A DNA stretch of 6,656 bases. Source: Tannerella sp. (lineage in GTDB: Bacteria > Bacteroidota > Bacteroidia > Bacteroidales > Tannerellaceae). The notes beneath the pieces are model-generated. The model did not search any database, was not told the origin of the DNA, and was given only the letters and a program-made list of their open reading frames with translations. A program made the position numbers and the translations under genes. The DNA lies in the NCBI GenBank assembly GCA_031263835.1, contig JAISEZ010000165.1, positions 1-6,656 on the forward strand. Direction: 5' to 3'. This document shows positions 6,491-6,656 of the stretch, piece after piece. Numbering within the stretch: the stretch's first letter is position 1; each line of letters starts with the position of its first letter.

Positions 6491-6656
6491 GGAAAGAAAC
6501 CTGTTTCGACTGGGACATATACGCGATTGCATCGCCAAGGTTGAATATCTGGCAGGCAAACTGCACAACTATGATAATTTTGAAAAACAGTGGGTCGAAC
6601 AGGACGCCCTTATCCGCAATCTCGAAATTATCGGCGAAGCGTCCGTCAATGTTTCC
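6480..6656 (+). CDS. hepT: HEPN-domain (DUF86/HepT-like) ribonuclease toxin, 5' part
   Basis: Fifty-nine codons are visible before the window ends, so the gene is partial by position and not broken. They read as a helical HepT-like protein: NLFRLGHIRDCIAKVEYLAG, then FEKQWVEQDALIRNLEIIGE, the latter close to the conserved QDA(I/V)IRN.EIIGEA helix of DUF86/HepT proteins. The catalytic RxxxxH motif of HEPN ribonucleases normally lies further downstream and cannot be checked here. It starts inside the mntA 3' end (11-base overlap) and pairs with it as the toxin of an MNT/HEPN system, expected to cleave RNA (tRNA in some members). Family call is good; toxicity unverified. Confidence 0.75.
   Translation, partial: MNNKERNLFRLGHIRDCIAKVEYLAGKLHNYDNFEKQWVEQDALIRNLEIIGEASVNVS

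Overview
The window reads as Bacteroidales DNA (Bacteroides, Parabacteroides or a relative). The signs are the Bacteroidetes-type arm domain of a tyrosine recombinase, an HU-related DUF4469 C-terminus, a carboxypeptidase-D-like extension on a TonB-dependent receptor, a DUF4374 lipoprotein, a TAnnTTTG promoter element, and starts without strong Shine-Dalgarno sites. Genus cannot be fixed from this sequence.

Left edge (1-899) is mobile-element debris plus a control region. The first ~80 codons of an integrase run into the C-terminal part of an HU-related DUF4469 protein in another frame. The join lies at a perfect inverted repeat (246-264). After the DUF4469 stop come four 23-bp tandem repeats (763-854). 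Each holds a dyad of the form TTGTGA-N6-TCACAA, the half-site geometry of CRP/FNR-family operators. An AT-rich stretch then leads into the next gene.

The centre (900-5757) is a compact three-gene operon on the + strand: an outer-membrane TonB-dependent receptor, a DUF4374 lipoprotein and a PepSY-type inner-membrane protein, about 40 bp apart. Composition and order match the xenosiderophore uptake system XusABC described in Bacteroides thetaiotaomicron. The expected route is capture of a ferric siderophore by XusB, passage through XusA, and reduction or iron release at the inner membrane by XusC.

Right edge (5758-6656) looks visibly more AT-rich and is a toxin-antitoxin-like patchwork. Promoter-like sequences precede a small DUF3791 gene, whose stop overlaps the start of a DUF3990 gene. 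The DUF3990 frame loses its family signature after about 13 residues and runs into a nucleotidyltransferase (MntA-like) gene, which overlaps a HEPN/HepT-like gene cut by the window end. One TA-like module (DUF3791/DUF3990) appears to have lost its effector where a second (MNT/HEPN) begins.

The individual families are known. The less usual parts are the operator-like array before the siderophore operon, the palindrome at the integrase/DUF4469 join, and the DUF3990-to-MNT/HEPN join.
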